Shown piece by piece: positions 1 through 8,185 of a DNA stretch of 11,802 nucleotides (position 1 is the stretch's first letter; every line of letters begins with the position of its first letter). This DNA is from Lentisphaeria bacterium (GTDB lineage Bacteria > Verrucomicrobiota > Lentisphaeria > Oligosphaerales > Oligosphaeraceae), in contig JAEDMH010000071.1 of assembly GCA_016303095.1 (NCBI GenBank), positions 1 through 11,802 of the forward strand. The letters are read 5' to 3'. Both the position numbers and the translations under genes were made by a program. Below the pieces are notes generated by a model. The model did no database searches. It was given only the letters and a program-made list of their open reading frames with translations, and was not told the DNA's origin.

Positions 1-2083
1 AGAGATTGGGGAGGGTTCCGGTGCCCAGGAGGAGTTGGAGGATATGGTAGGCATGGGGTCCGTCCAGCACCCGGGCCCAGGCGTTCAGCCGGTGGGCCAT
101 GGCCCATCCCGTGGATTCGTCCCCCCGTTCCCGCAGGGAGACCTTGGCCGCTTCCAGCCATCCCGGGGTGTTTTCATTGATAACCGTGCCGGGCACCAGG
201 CCGATGAGCTGGGAGAGATGGCGGTGACGATACTCGCCAAATTCCCCATACTGATGCTCCTCCCGATACTCCTTCACCTGGCCGGAATCCCCCACCAGCA
301 CCGGCTCCAGATGGGGCAGGATCTCCTTCAGGCGGCTGAGAAAATCGTCCTCCGGCAAGGCCAGGGCCTGGGCGGCCCGCAGGGTGTCCTGGAAGGTCTC
401 GTAGGTCATCTGCTGGTCAAAGGCGCATCCCACCGTCCGGATATAGGGATGCCAGCGCCATCCCCCGGCGGGCTTGTCCAGCTTGACCCTCTCGTCCATC
501 TGCTCCGGGGAGGCGGAGGGATCGATGAGCCACACGCCATCCTGTTCCCGCAGGCAGTTTAGGAGATACTGGGCCATGCCCCGGAGGGTGGGATAGATCT
601 CCTTCAGCACCTGGGGATCCCGGGTGAAGTCGTAGTATTCCCAGAAGAGCTTTGCGGTCATGCCCCCTGTGCCTGGGCCGGAGTGGCTTTCCGGGTCTCC
701 CGCTCCCTCGATGGAGAGGGGCCATCCGCCGGTGCCGATGCACCAGCCCGCCTCGGGAAAGTCTTCCCCGGGCCGCAGCCGCGCCAGGGCTTGCCGGGCA
801 TGGGCCTGGGCGCTGGGCAGATAGGCGTAGTGATAGTCCGCATAGGAGGCGAAGAGGGGCGCCAGATTGGTGGTGAAGACCGGCCAGTAGTTCATTTGGA
901 CATTGATGTTATGCCAATATCCGGCGGTCCAGGGGCTCACGTCGTAGACATTCCAGATGCCCTGGAGGTTGCAGGGGAGGGTTCCCTTTCGGGAGGAGCA
1001 AATGAGGAGATAGCGTCCGAATTGGAAGTAGAGTTCCTCCAGATAGCGGGAGGGGCTTCCCCTGCGTACCCCATCCAGCAGTTCCTCCGTGGAGATTTCG
1101 GGATTCCACTCGCCCCCCAGATCCAGGGTGGCGCGGCAGAAGAGAGCCTGATAATCCTGGAGATGGCGTTCCCGGAGGCGTTCCCATCCCAGGGCCATCG
1201 CCGCCCCCAGGGTCTCCTCCACCTGCTCATGGGGATGGGGATAGGGAGCCAGCTTCTTCTTCGGATCCTCCTCCAGGAAGACCCGGGATTCCATCCGGTA
1301 GTTGGTGCCGCAGGCAAAGTACAGCGTGACCGCGCTGGCTCCCCGGAACTCCAGCCCGGCCTCGGACACCAGGGCCTCCCCCTCCTCCAACTGCCACCGC
1401 AACTGCCCCTCAAAGGCCAGCTCGTAGTACTGCATCTTCCCTGCCATCAGGAACTTCTCCCCGTCCACCGTCAGGGTGCCCTCCTTGCCATGCCCATCCC
1501 CGGGCCGGGAACCAAAGTCCTTGCAGAAGGGAATTTGGGCGAAGACCTTTCCCGTGAGGGAACGGGGACGATCCGCCGTGAGGCGCAGCACCGCCACCCG
1601 ATCCGGATAGGAGGTGAACATCTCCCGATGGTAACGGATTCCCTCCACCGTATACTCCACCGTGGCCACACCCTCGTTCAAGGAAAGGGTGCGCCGGTAG
1701 TCCTCATACTTCTCCTGTCCCTCCATCTCCACGAAAATCTCGCAGAAGTTGTTCAGGCCCTCGGGGTAGGGATTCACCAGGGAGTTGTCGGTGATTTGGA
1801 TGCGCTCCATGGGGACTCCCCCGAAGAGCTTGACCCCCATCCAGCCACATCCCAAGGGAAGGGCGTATCTCTCCCAGCCATATTCCTTGTTCCAGCGTCC
1901 ATCCACAAGATCCAGGGTGCCATTGGAGCGTTGAATCACATCCGGACGTTTCCGGGGTTCGCTTTGGGGAGAGGGAGAAAAATATTGGAGAATGTAGGGT
2001 TTCATAGGAGGGAGATTCTGCTCGGTGGCTCTGGCACAGAGGGCCAGCGCCAAACAAAGAAAGGAAAGAAAAAGGATGCGCAT
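1..2083 (-). CDS. GH95 family glycoside hydrolase (alpha-L-fucosidase-like), secreted, 3' end cut by window edge
   Basis: Predicted exported exo-glycosidase; 694 codons are visible and the C-terminus lies outside the window. Residues 1-20 form a signal peptide (hydrophobic FLSFLCLALAL core, probable cleavage after ARA). The N-terminal beta domain has the family signature LPLGCGWMGVKLFGGVPMERIQ. In the catalytic domain I see CNLQGIWN, HNINVQMNYWP (N392 and N394, matching the paired catalytic Asn of B. bifidum AfcA), IDPSASPEQ (E527, the likely general acid), RHRHLSQLIGL and RGDESTGW. The last visible residues, GTLPNL, normally precede the conserved FD-HPPFQIDGN segment, so roughly 100-150 residues are probably missing. 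GH95 members are inverting alpha-L-fucosidases or alpha-L-galactosidases acting on host or algal glycans; the substrate cannot be fixed here. The ATG at 2083 has AGGAG at 2086-2090 only 2 bases away, and it alone includes the signal peptide. It lies 191 bases downstream of the YeiH gene. Confidence 0.92.
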   Translation of the reverse strand, partial: MRILFLSFLCLALALCARATEQNLPPMKPYILQYFSPSPQSEPRKRPDVIQRSNGTLDLVDGRWNKEYGWERYALPLGCGWMGVKLFGGVPMERIQITDNSLVNPYPEGLNNFCEIFVEMEGQEKYEDYRRTLSLNEGVATVEYTVEGIRYHREMFTSYPDRVAVLRLTADRPRSLTGKVFAQIPFCKDFGSRPGDGHGKEGTLTVDGEKFLMAGKMQYYELAFEGQLRWQLEEGEALVSEAGLEFRGASAVTLYFACGTNYRMESRVFLEEDPKKKLAPYPHPHEQVEETLGAAMALGWERLRERHLQDYQALFCRATLDLGGEWNPEISTEELLDGVRRGSPSRYLEELYFQFGRYLLICSSRKGTLPCNLQGIWNVYDVSPWTAGYWHNINVQMNYWPVFTTNLAPLFASYADYHYAYLPSAQAHARQALARLRPGEDFPEAGWCIGTGGWPLSIEGAGDPESHSGPGTGGMTAKLFWEYYDFTRDPQVLKEIYPTLRGMAQYLLNCLREQDGVWLIDPSASPEQMDERVKLDKPAGGWRWHPYIRTVGCAFDQQMTYETFQDTLRAAQALALPEDDFLSRLKEILPHLEPVLVGDSGQVKEYREEHQYGEFGEYRHRHLSQLIGLVPGTVINENTPGWLEAAKVSLRERGDESTGWAMAHRLNAWARVLDGPHAYHILQLLLGTGTLPNL

Positions 2084-2274
2084 TTCTCCTGGGTGGGACG
2101 AAATTGAGAGTTTGCCTGGGATTCCTGCGGGGATATTCAGGGAGCAGGAGGGGGAGGGGCACCCACCCCCCAGAAGCTTTCCCCGGCATTCCCGGCAGGC
2201 GCGCCTCTTCCGGCTTGCGGGGGAGTTCCAGGGGCTAGAGGCTCTGGAGACTGGCCTTTTCCCCCGGGGGGGGA

Positions 2275-3276
2275 TTAGAGGGCTTTCACCCATCCCCAAT
2301 GGATGGAGAGACACCAGAGCGTGGCCAGGACAATCCAGAGAATCACCCCCTGGAGCACAGGGCGCAATCCCAGTTCCTTCAGCTTCTGGCGGCTGAGATT
2401 GGCGCCGATGAGGAAGAGAGTGAGAATCATGAGGAACTTGGAAAGCTCCTTCAGGAAGCCTCCCGTGGCCATCACCACCTCCTTGGTGGCGGGGAGCCAC
2501 TGGGGAAGGAAGGTCACCAGAGCGGCGGCGGCGATGAAGCCGGGGATGAACCAGGGCACCTTCAGGGAGAACCTCCGTTTCTTGCCCTCCTCGGGTTCGG
2601 CCACAAACCAGCTGATGAAGAGGGTGACCGGGACAATCCAGAGGGCCCGGGCCAGCTTCACCGTGGTGCCGATGCGCAGCGCCTCCTCCCCGTAGGCCAT
2701 GGAGGCCCCCACCACGGAGCTGGTGTCGTGAATGCCCAAGGCGGCCCAGTATCCGAACTGGGGTTCGGTGAAGCCCAGCTTATGTCCCACGAAGGGGAAG
2801 ACCCAGAGAGCCACGGCATTCAGGGCAAAGACCGTAGCGGAGGCCATGGCGATTTCATGGGACTTGGCCCGGAGGGCGGGGGCGGCCGCCGCGATGGCGC
2901 TGCCGCCGCAGATGGAAGTGCCCACGCTCACCAGATAGGAGGCGTTCCGGGGAATCTTCAGCCATTTTCCCAGGAGAGTCCCCAGGCCGATGCCCAGGGT
3001 GATGCCGATGAGGGTGTAGAGGAAGCCGCTGCCTCCCGCCTTGATGACCTCCATGAGCTTCATGCCAAAGCCCATGCCCACGATGGTGGCGCCCAGCAGC
3101 GGGGAGGTGATGCGGGAGGTGTAGGCCAGGAAGGGATTTCCCCAGAGCACGGAGAAGAGGATGCCGGCCAGCACGGCCAATCCGGGCGCCCAGTTCCGGG
3201 AAGGGGCCCAAATCCAGGGAACCAGGAAGAAGGCCAGGGACAAGAGGAGGAAGAGAGCGGGCTTCAGTTTTTGCAT
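2275..3276 (-). CDS. YeiH/UPF0324 family putative anion exporter membrane protein
   Basis: A 333-residue polytopic inner-membrane protein of the UPF0324 (Cons_hypoth698) family. Relatives are annotated as putative sulfate exporters, with little biochemical proof. Family marks seen: GATIVGMGFGMKL (62-74), VGTSICGGSAIAAAAPAL (118-135), FALNAVALWVFPFVG (150-164), ALGIHDTSSVVGAS (179-192), KLARALWIVP (207-216) and a C-terminal FLMILTLFLIGANL. Hydrophobicity suggests about ten membrane segments, and the length is normal for the family. The frame stays open upstream to 3372, but that would overlap the ATPase gene; MQKLKPALFLLLSLAFF begins with the first membrane helix, so ATG at 3276 is chosen. No Shine-Dalgarno precedes it; the leader is C-rich. 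It starts 25 bases after the LolD-like gene ends and is probably translated from the same transcript. The transported ion is unknown. Confidence 0.9.
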   Translation of the reverse strand: MQKLKPALFLLLSLAFFLVPWIWAPSRNWAPGLAVLAGILFSVLWGNPFLAYTSRITSPLLGATIVGMGFGMKLMEVIKAGGSGFLYTLIGITLGIGLGTLLGKWLKIPRNASYLVSVGTSICGGSAIAAAAPALRAKSHEIAMASATVFALNAVALWVFPFVGHKLGFTEPQFGYWAALGIHDTSSVVGASMAYGEEALRIGTTVKLARALWIVPVTLFISWFVAEPEEGKKRRFSLKVPWFIPGFIAAAALVTFLPQWLPATKEVVMATGGFLKELSKFLMILTLFLIGANLSRQKLKELGLRPVLQGVILWIVLATLWCLSIHWGWVKAL

Positions 3277-3301
3277 GGGGAAAGGGGGATTGGTGGGAAC
3301 G

Positions 3302-4003
3302 TTACGGAGTTTGGAGAATGAATTTCTCCTGGGCCAGCTCCGCCAGGGCTTTGTCGTGGGTGACCATGACAATGGTCTTCCCCTGCTTCTGATGGAGGCG
3401 GCGGAAGATTTCCATGACGCTGTGGGCCGAGGCGGGATCCAGATTTCCCGTGGGTTCGTCGGCGAGGATGACGGGGGGATTTCGGATCAAGGCCCGGGCG
3501 ATGGCCACCCGTTGCTGCTCCCCTCCGGAGAGTTCCCGGGGGTGGTGATGGAGGCGATGGCCCAGGCCAAATTCCTCCAGGAGGCTCCGGGCCCGCCCAT
3601 AGGCCTTTTGCCGATCCTCCCTCCACCCCAGGGCGGGGGCGGCGGCATTCTCCCAGGCGGTCAGCTCCGGCAGCAAATGATAGTTCTGAAAGACGAACCC
3701 AAACTCCCGGCTACGAAGCCGGGTCAACCGGGCCGACCCCATCTTCGCCATCTCCTCTCCCCGATACAGCAAGGTGCCCCGGGTGGGATGGTCCAGCCCC
3801 CCCAGCAACTGCAGCAACGTGGTCTTGCCAGAGCCGCTCTTCCCCACCAGGGCCACCCAACTCCCCTCCTGGATCTCCAGGGACAGGCCGGAGAGGACGG
3901 AGATCCTCTTTCCCTCCAGGGAGAAATCCCGGGAAAGCTCCTTCAGCTGAAAGAGAGGGAGTCGCTCCCGGGCGGGGGAGTTCTGAAAGGATTCCTTGGG
4001 CAT
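3302..4003 (-). CDS. lolD: LolD-type ABC transporter ATP-binding protein
   Basis: A 233-residue cytoplasmic ATPase subunit of the LolD/MacB/FtsE branch. It most likely powers release of lipoproteins from the inner membrane to the LolA carrier together with the permease encoded just upstream. All nucleotide-binding motifs are intact: Walker A GKSGSGKT (54-61), Q-loop Q106, signature LSGGEQQ (158-164), Walker B VILADE with catalytic E183, D-loop NLD, and switch H216 in VTHD. The ADEPTGNLD wording and a length near 230 are typical of this branch. The gene starts inside the permease stop codon (TGATG, one shared base), which indicates translational coupling, and GGAG at 4009-4012 lies 5 bases upstream. 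The Lol assignment rests mainly on the partner permease; by itself the ATPase could equally serve a MacB-like exporter. Confidence 0.88.
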   Translation of the reverse strand: MPKESFQNSPARERLPLFQLKELSRDFSLEGKRISVLSGLSLEIQEGSWVALVGKSGSGKTTLLQLLGGLDHPTRGTLLYRGEEMAKMGSARLTRLRSREFGFVFQNYHLLPELTAWENAAAPALGWREDRQKAYGRARSLLEEFGLGHRLHHHPRELSGGEQQRVAIARALIRNPPVILADEPTGNLDPASAHSVMEIFRRLHQKQGKTIVMVTHDKALAELAQEKFILQTP

Positions 4004-5289
4004 CAGTTCTCCGATTTCAGGGAAAGGGCGGGATTGGCGGAGGCGGCATAGAGGGCGGGGATCAGGGCGGCGGCCACGCTAATGGAGACCGCCAGCAGGA
4101 TGGTGCGCAGAAGATCCCCCTGGGTGGTCAAGGCGGGAATGGAGGTGAGATGGTAGATCTCCGCCGGAAAGACCTCCACCCCCATCACGCAGGAAAGCAG
4201 GCGGGAAATGGCATCCCGGTAGCGCAGCACCAGCAACCCCAGGAGCGTCCCCAGAGCGGTGCCCGTCACCCCGATCATTAGCCCCTGGAGGAGGAAGATG
4301 CGTCCCACGCACCAGGAGGAGATGCCCATGGCCTTCAGGATCCCGATCTCCCGGGTCTTCTGGACCACCACGGTGATGAGGGTGGCGGAGATGGCGAAGG
4401 AGGACACCAGAACCACGAAGGCCATGAGGAAGGTCATCAGGTTCTTCTCGCTTTGCAGGGTGTCGAAGAGGAGTTTGTTCTGTTCCTGCCAGGTGACGAA
4501 CTGGCATTGGGGATGGCGTTCCCGGAGGAAGCGGGCCACCATTTCCGCCTGCATGGGGGAGCGGAGGGCCAGCTGGAGGGTGGTGGCGCTGCCCCAGTCC
4601 AACCCGAAGAGGTCCGCCGCCTGATCCAGATGGAGGACAATCACATTGTCATCGTAGTCGCTGACTCCCATGTCGAAGAAGGCGGCCACCTTGACGGCCT
4701 CGGGGAGATACATTTCATCCGGCTCCTGGAGTTTCACCTGCCCGTCCTCCCGCCATTGGATATTTTGGGTCAGGCGGGCGGGGGAATGGATCAGGAACTC
4801 GTCGCCCCGGGCCAGCCCCATGCGGATGCTCATGCGCAGGCCAATGGCGGCTTCCCCCTCCTGGAGCCGATGGCCCTCGGGGGTGAAGGTCCTCTGGAGG
4901 GAGCTGACCTGTCCGTCCGTCTCAGGAAGGATGCCCCGGATCACCATGGGATAGACCGTCTCCCGCAATTGCATCAGGGCCGTTCCCTCGATGACGGGGG
5001 TGCCCCGGAGCCCCCATTCCTCCCCTTCCCGGGTCAGTTCCTCCACCAGGCGCTCCGGATGGAGGAAGACCCCGGATTCCTGGGGGGGATAGACGGTGAT
5101 GTGGGCCGTCATGTCCATGATCCGGTTCCGGATGTCCCGGTCGAATCCCGCCATGACGCTGCAGACGATCAAGAGAAGGGCCACGCCCAGGAGAGGCCCC
5201 AGCACCGACAGCAAGGTGATGATGGAGACGAAATTCCGGCGGGGTCGCAAATACCGCAGGGCGAGAAGCAGATCCAGGGGGAGTTTCAC
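4003..5289 (-). CDS. LolC/LolE-family lipoprotein-releasing permease (single permease, LolF-like arrangement)
   Basis: A 428-residue FtsX-family permease. Layout: a membrane helix at about 21-47 (IITLLSVLGPLLGVALLLIV), a large periplasmic domain at about 50-280, then three helices at about 285-310, 328-355 and 393-415. The helix-1 pattern, the WQEQNKLLF-TLQSEKN segment before helix 2 and the VVQKTREIGILKAMG coupling segment are characteristic of LolC/LolE. With LolD it should form the inner-membrane complex that extracts outer-membrane lipoproteins. Only one permease gene accompanies the ATPase, so the complex may be a homodimer like LolF rather than a LolC-LolE heterodimer; a second permease elsewhere in the genome cannot be excluded. 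The start is GTG at 5289, 15 bases after the YibE/F stop. The leader is pyrimidine-rich (CTCCCTCCTTCC) with no Shine-Dalgarno, which suggests reinitiation or coupling. No in-frame ATG lies before the first helix. Confidence 0.9.
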   Translation of the reverse strand: MKLPLDLLLALRYLRPRRNFVSIITLLSVLGPLLGVALLLIVCSVMAGFDRDIRNRIMDMTAHITVYPPQESGVFLHPERLVEELTREGEEWGLRGTPVIEGTALMQLRETVYPMVIRGILPETDGQVSSLQRTFTPEGHRLQEGEAAIGLRMSIRMGLARGDEFLIHSPARLTQNIQWREDGQVKLQEPDEMYLPEAVKVAAFFDMGVSDYDDNVIVLHLDQAADLFGLDWGSATTLQLALRSPMQAEMVARFLRERHPQCQFVTWQEQNKLLFDTLQSEKNLMTFLMAFVVLVSSFAISATLITVVVQKTREIGILKAMGISSWCVGRIFLLQGLMIGVTGTALGTLLGLLVLRYRDAISRLLSCVMGVEVFPAEIYHLTSIPALTTQGDLLRTILLAVSISVAAALIPALYAASANPALSLKSEN

Positions 5290-5304
5290 GGAAGGAGGGA
5301 GGCG

Positions 5305-6444
5305 TCAGGGCGTGGGCGTCGTGGAGCGGCGGCAGAAGAACCATCCCCCCAGCCAGGCGGTGACGGGGGCCACCAGAACCAGGGAAAAGCTGCCGATGAG
5401 GGTCTTCACCACTTCGGCGGCCACCAGGGGATTGTTTAGGATGTCCCAGGGGGAAGTGCCCTGGGCGGCGAACATCATCAGCAAGGTAATGTACCCGCCG
5501 GAATAGGCCAGAAGAAGGGTGGTGGTCATGGTGCCCACCACATTCCTTCCCATGCGAAGGCCGGAGCGCACCAGCTCCCGGCGGGTGATTTCCGGATGGT
5601 GCCGGGCCACTTCCGCCTGCCCGCTGGCAATGTCCATCCCCAGATCCATCACGGCGCCGGAGGAGGCGAGGATCATGGCCCCCAGGAAGATGTCCCGGAG
5701 ATCCAGGGTGGGATATCCGGAGAAGAGGAGAGTCTGGGCGTAGGGCAGCACGGCGCCGTTGATCTTCAGCACGAGGGTGAAGAAGTGGGCGGTGAAGAGG
5801 CCCACGAAGATGCCGGCGATGGAGCCGAAGAAGGCGCAGAAGCCGCACCGGGTGAGTCCCGCCACCAGATACATGATCACCGCTGTCAGGAAGACCACGC
5901 AGCCGAAGATAGTCCAGCTGGCGGGCCAGCCCCGGAGCACCAGGGGAATCACCGCCTTCCAGAGGAGGAGGCAGCTGAAGACGAAGCTCAGGAGGGCATT
6001 GAAGCCTGTGAGGTGTCCGAAGAGGCAGAGGAGGACGCAGAAGACGAAGAAGAGGGCGGCGGTCCAGCGTCCCCGGGCGTAGTCCTGGGCCACCAGTTCG
6101 TCTCCCGGCTGGAGGCTCTCCCGGGGAGAGACGGCCACCACAATATCCCCCGGCTGGAAGAACTTGTCCAGCTCCATCTGGGCCCGCAGCTGGTTGCCGG
6201 CGGGGAAAATTTGGCCTTTGTAGGGGCCTTCCAGGATTTGGAGAGTCAGGCGCTGGGAGCCGAAGAGCACCAGTTCATGCCGTTCCACATCCCCGTCCTC
6301 CGTGGAGACCACCTTGGCCCGGGCCTTGAAGCCCTGGGTGGGCTGGGAGACCATGGGGGGGCCAGGCAGCAGGAAGAGTCCTCCTGTGAGGAGGAGGAGG
6401 AACAGCAGCAGGCTCAGGTCGTGTTTCAGAGTGGTGCGGGCCAT
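5305..6444 (-). CDS. YibE/F family multipass membrane protein
   Basis: A 379-residue protein of the YibE/F family, whose function is not established. It has an N-terminal signal-anchor helix (about 9-28), a soluble extracytoplasmic region (about 30-125) containing VVAVSPRESLQPGDE, then about seven membrane helices from 127 to the end. The strongest family mark is GAMILASSGAVMDLGMDIASG (about 255-275), followed by the cytoplasmic HHPEITRRELVRSGLRMGRNVVGTM loop. Length and domain order are normal. The start is well supported: GGAGG at 6451-6455 (minus strand) lies 6 bases before the ATG. It is the first gene of the tight YibE/F-permease-ATPase-YeiH group, so an envelope role is a reasonable guess from position only. 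A 123-base gap separates it from the alkaline phosphatase upstream. Confidence 0.9.
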   Translation of the reverse strand: MARTTLKHDLSLLLFLLLLTGGLFLLPGPPMVSQPTQGFKARAKVVSTEDGDVERHELVLFGSQRLTLQILEGPYKGQIFPAGNQLRAQMELDKFFQPGDIVVAVSPRESLQPGDELVAQDYARGRWTAALFFVFCVLLCLFGHLTGFNALLSFVFSCLLLWKAVIPLVLRGWPASWTIFGCVVFLTAVIMYLVAGLTRCGFCAFFGSIAGIFVGLFTAHFFTLVLKINGAVLPYAQTLLFSGYPTLDLRDIFLGAMILASSGAVMDLGMDIASGQAEVARHHPEITRRELVRSGLRMGRNVVGTMTTTLLLAYSGGYITLLMMFAAQGTSPWDILNNPLVAAEVVKTLIGSFSLVLVAPVTAWLGGWFFCRRSTTPTP

Positions 6445-6450
6445 GGTCTC

Positions 6451-6455
6451 CCTCC
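6451..6455 (-). promoter_or_regulatory. Shine-Dalgarno site of the YibE/F gene
   Basis: GGAGG on the minus strand, 6 bases before the ATG at 6444. It is the strongest ribosome-binding site of the minus-strand operon. The later operon genes have weaker or no such sites, consistent with entry here followed by coupling. Confidence 0.75.
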
Positions 6456-6567
6456 GGGGGATTCCCTACAAGACGGCGTGCCAGAGGCCAGTCTCCCGGG
6501 AGGGGAGGGGGATTTGTCCTTCCGGGAGGCGTGGCCTTTGTTTTTTTTGGGGGGGAGGGAAGGCGGG

Positions 6568-7929
6568 CTAGAGCAGCTCCTTCATCCGGTGGGAGATGTC
6601 GGTGTTTTCCAGGAATCCGCTGAAGCGTTCGGCGCCGCATCCTGTGGCGGTGGTGAGCACGGGAAGGGCGGTATGGTTGCCGCTGCTCCAGCCAATGCCG
6701 GCCTTGTTCTGGAGGATCCGTTTGGCGACGGTGCCCAACGACCCCTTTTCCTCCTGGAAGGCCTTCTCCAATTCCCTCCGCTCCTCGGCGTTGATGTACA
6801 TCTTGTTCCCCTTGCTCTCCTCGTTGAAGAGGAAGCCGAAGTTCTCGTGGAGGAGGGCCTCCGCATCCGCCAGGGAGAAGTCCGCCTTCGACGCCTTGGC
6901 CTTGGCCAGCTTGCCGTCGAAGGTCTCGGGGGTGCACTTCTGCTGGGCCAGCAGCAGCAGGTTGAGGCCATAGCCCGCATTGGCGAAGCCCATGGTCATG
7001 CCGCCGGTCTCGTGGTCGCCCGTGGTGACAATCAGGGTCTGCCCGGGATGCTGGGCGGCAAACTCCACAGCCACCTTCACGGCATCGTCAAAGGCCAGCA
7101 CTTCCCGGAGATTGCCGGCGGCGTCGTTGGCGTGGCCGCGGTAGTCAATGGCTCCCCCTTCCACCATCATGAAGAACCCCTGGGGATTCTCGTGGGAGAG
7201 AATCTCCACGCACTTCCGGGTGAATTCCGCCAGGGTGGGGGCGTTGGGATTGTCGTCGATGGCATAGGGGAGAGCGCCCTCGCCGTAGAGGGCCAGAGTC
7301 TTGGGGGTGTCGGGGGCCAGGGCGTTCAGGGCGTCCCGGCTGCGGGCGAGAGTATATCCCGCCTGCTGGGCCAGATCGTAGAGGTTGCCCTTGTACATTT
7401 CGTCGTCGGTCTTGTCGTGCTGTCCGGAGAAGCCGCCGCCGCCGAAGAACTCGAAGCCGGAGTCGATGAGATCCAGCCCGATGCGATAGAGGAGTCCCCG
7501 GCTGGGCTGGTGGGCATAGAATCCGGCGGGGGTGGCGTGGTTGATGGTGACGGAGGTGATGATGCCCACCTTCTTGCCATCTTCATGGGCTTTGACGGCG
7601 CAGGAGTACAGCTTTTGGGAGAGGTCGGCGCTGACGCCCAGCTGTCCATTCTTGGTCTTTTCGCCGCAGGCGATGGCGGTGGCGGCGGCGGCGGAATCGG
7701 TGATCAGGGCATCAGCGGAGCTGGTGCGGGTCAGGGCCTGCATGGGGAAGGAGTTGATGACCAACGGGCCGCGCCCGATCTGCTTGGAGAACTCCTCCGC
7801 AATGCTCCGCTGGGGAACCGACATTCCGTCGCCGATGAACAGGAAGACGTACTTGGGGGAAGCCGCCTCGGCCAAGGCAAGGAGACAGAATCCCAAAAGG
7901 AAAAGAGGAATGAGGCAAATCTTTTTCAT
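6568..7929 (-). CDS. PhoA-type alkaline phosphatase, secreted
   Basis: A 453-residue phosphomonoesterase of the alkaline phosphatase superfamily, exported to release phosphate from organic esters. Residues 1-22 are a signal peptide (MKKICLIPLFLLGFCLLALAEA). Metal and catalytic residues are all visible: D34 in FIGDGMS, nucleophile S79 in ITDSAAAATA, H131 and T133 in NHATPAGF, E257 in MMVEGGAIDYRGH with D262 and H266, D305 and H306 in TTGDHETGG, and H419 in SSGNHTA. Positions equivalent to E. coli D153 and K328 are H131 and Y263. An insert at about 330-405, rich in Lys and Glu, precedes the last metal ligand. The ATG at 7929 gives the signal peptide; upstream there is only a weak GGAA. The gene diverges from the 8327 gene. 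No phosphate-response operator could be identified with confidence. Confidence 0.94.
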   Translation of the reverse strand: MKKICLIPLFLLGFCLLALAEAASPKYVFLFIGDGMSVPQRSIAEEFSKQIGRGPLVINSFPMQALTRTSSADALITDSAAAATAIACGEKTKNGQLGVSADLSQKLYSCAVKAHEDGKKVGIITSVTINHATPAGFYAHQPSRGLLYRIGLDLIDSGFEFFGGGGFSGQHDKTDDEMYKGNLYDLAQQAGYTLARSRDALNALAPDTPKTLALYGEGALPYAIDDNPNAPTLAEFTRKCVEILSHENPQGFFMMVEGGAIDYRGHANDAAGNLREVLAFDDAVKVAVEFAAQHPGQTLIVTTGDHETGGMTMGFANAGYGLNLLLLAQQKCTPETFDGKLAKAKASKADFSLADAEALLHENFGFLFNEESKGNKMYINAEERRELEKAFQEEKGSLGTVAKRILQNKAGIGWSSGNHTALPVLTTATGCGAERFSGFLENTDISHRMKELL

Positions 7930-8072
7930 GGCTTTTCCAGGTTAGGAGGGAGAGACAATCGGAGAGGGGAACTCCTCCCCGCTTCGATGAGGGAAGGGAT
8001 GCGGAACTCAAAAAGGGAAATCCGGCCCTTGGGAAGGCGGAAGAGGGCTTCTCAAGTCCGGCTTTCGGATTC

Positions 8073-8093
8073 AGGAGGAAAGATAATCCTCCT
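8073..8093. repeat. Perfect 7-bp stem inverted repeat (hairpin)
   Basis: AGGAGGA and TCCTCCT flank a 7-base loop (AAGATAA). On either strand the transcript could fold, and the stem contains a Shine-Dalgarno-like AGGAGG that is not followed by a start codon. It lies about 145 bases upstream of the alkaline phosphatase start and 233 bases upstream of the 8327 gene. It could be a leader structure, a protein site or chance. Confidence 0.45.
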
Positions 8094-8155
8094 CCCTGGG
8101 TTTTCCCTGGAGAAACGGAAAGGAAATGCAGCCCATGGACAGGAAGAGAGAGGCT

Positions 8156-8185
8156 TTCCCGGGAATCCCCGGGAATCCCTCGGAA
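8156..8185. repeat. Three tandem 10-bp near-palindromic repeats
   Basis: Consecutive units TTCCCGGGAA (8156-8165), TCCCCGGGAA (8166-8175) and TCCCTCGGAA (8176-8185). The first is a perfect palindrome and the others are degraded copies. The 10-bp period places all units on nearly the same face of the helix, as expected of a cooperative operator. It sits in the divergent promoter region. No known regulator is recognised from the motif. Confidence 0.6.

Noticed and set aside
683..2107. A 474-codon plus-strand open frame over the GH95 gene.
   Set aside because: It is the antisense of conserved GH95 sequence, has no ribosome-binding site and shows no family motif.
2199..2208. Perfect 10-bp palindrome AGGCGCGCCT between the YeiH and GH95 genes.
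   Set aside because: A single short GC palindrome in GC-rich DNA with no neighbouring copies or promoter context.
2246..6496. An 11-base sequence GGCCAGTCTCC present at 6486-6496 and, inverted, at 2246-2256, both just past minus-strand stop codons.
   Set aside because: Matches of this length are expected by chance in nearly 12 kb of GC-rich DNA, and the flanks do not align.
6485..6546. AGGCCA...TGGCCT stem followed by a run of T on the plus strand, resembling an intrinsic terminator.
   Set aside because: No plus-strand gene ends nearby, the loop is over 40 bases, and on the minus strand, where transcription runs, there is no T-run. Probably chance.
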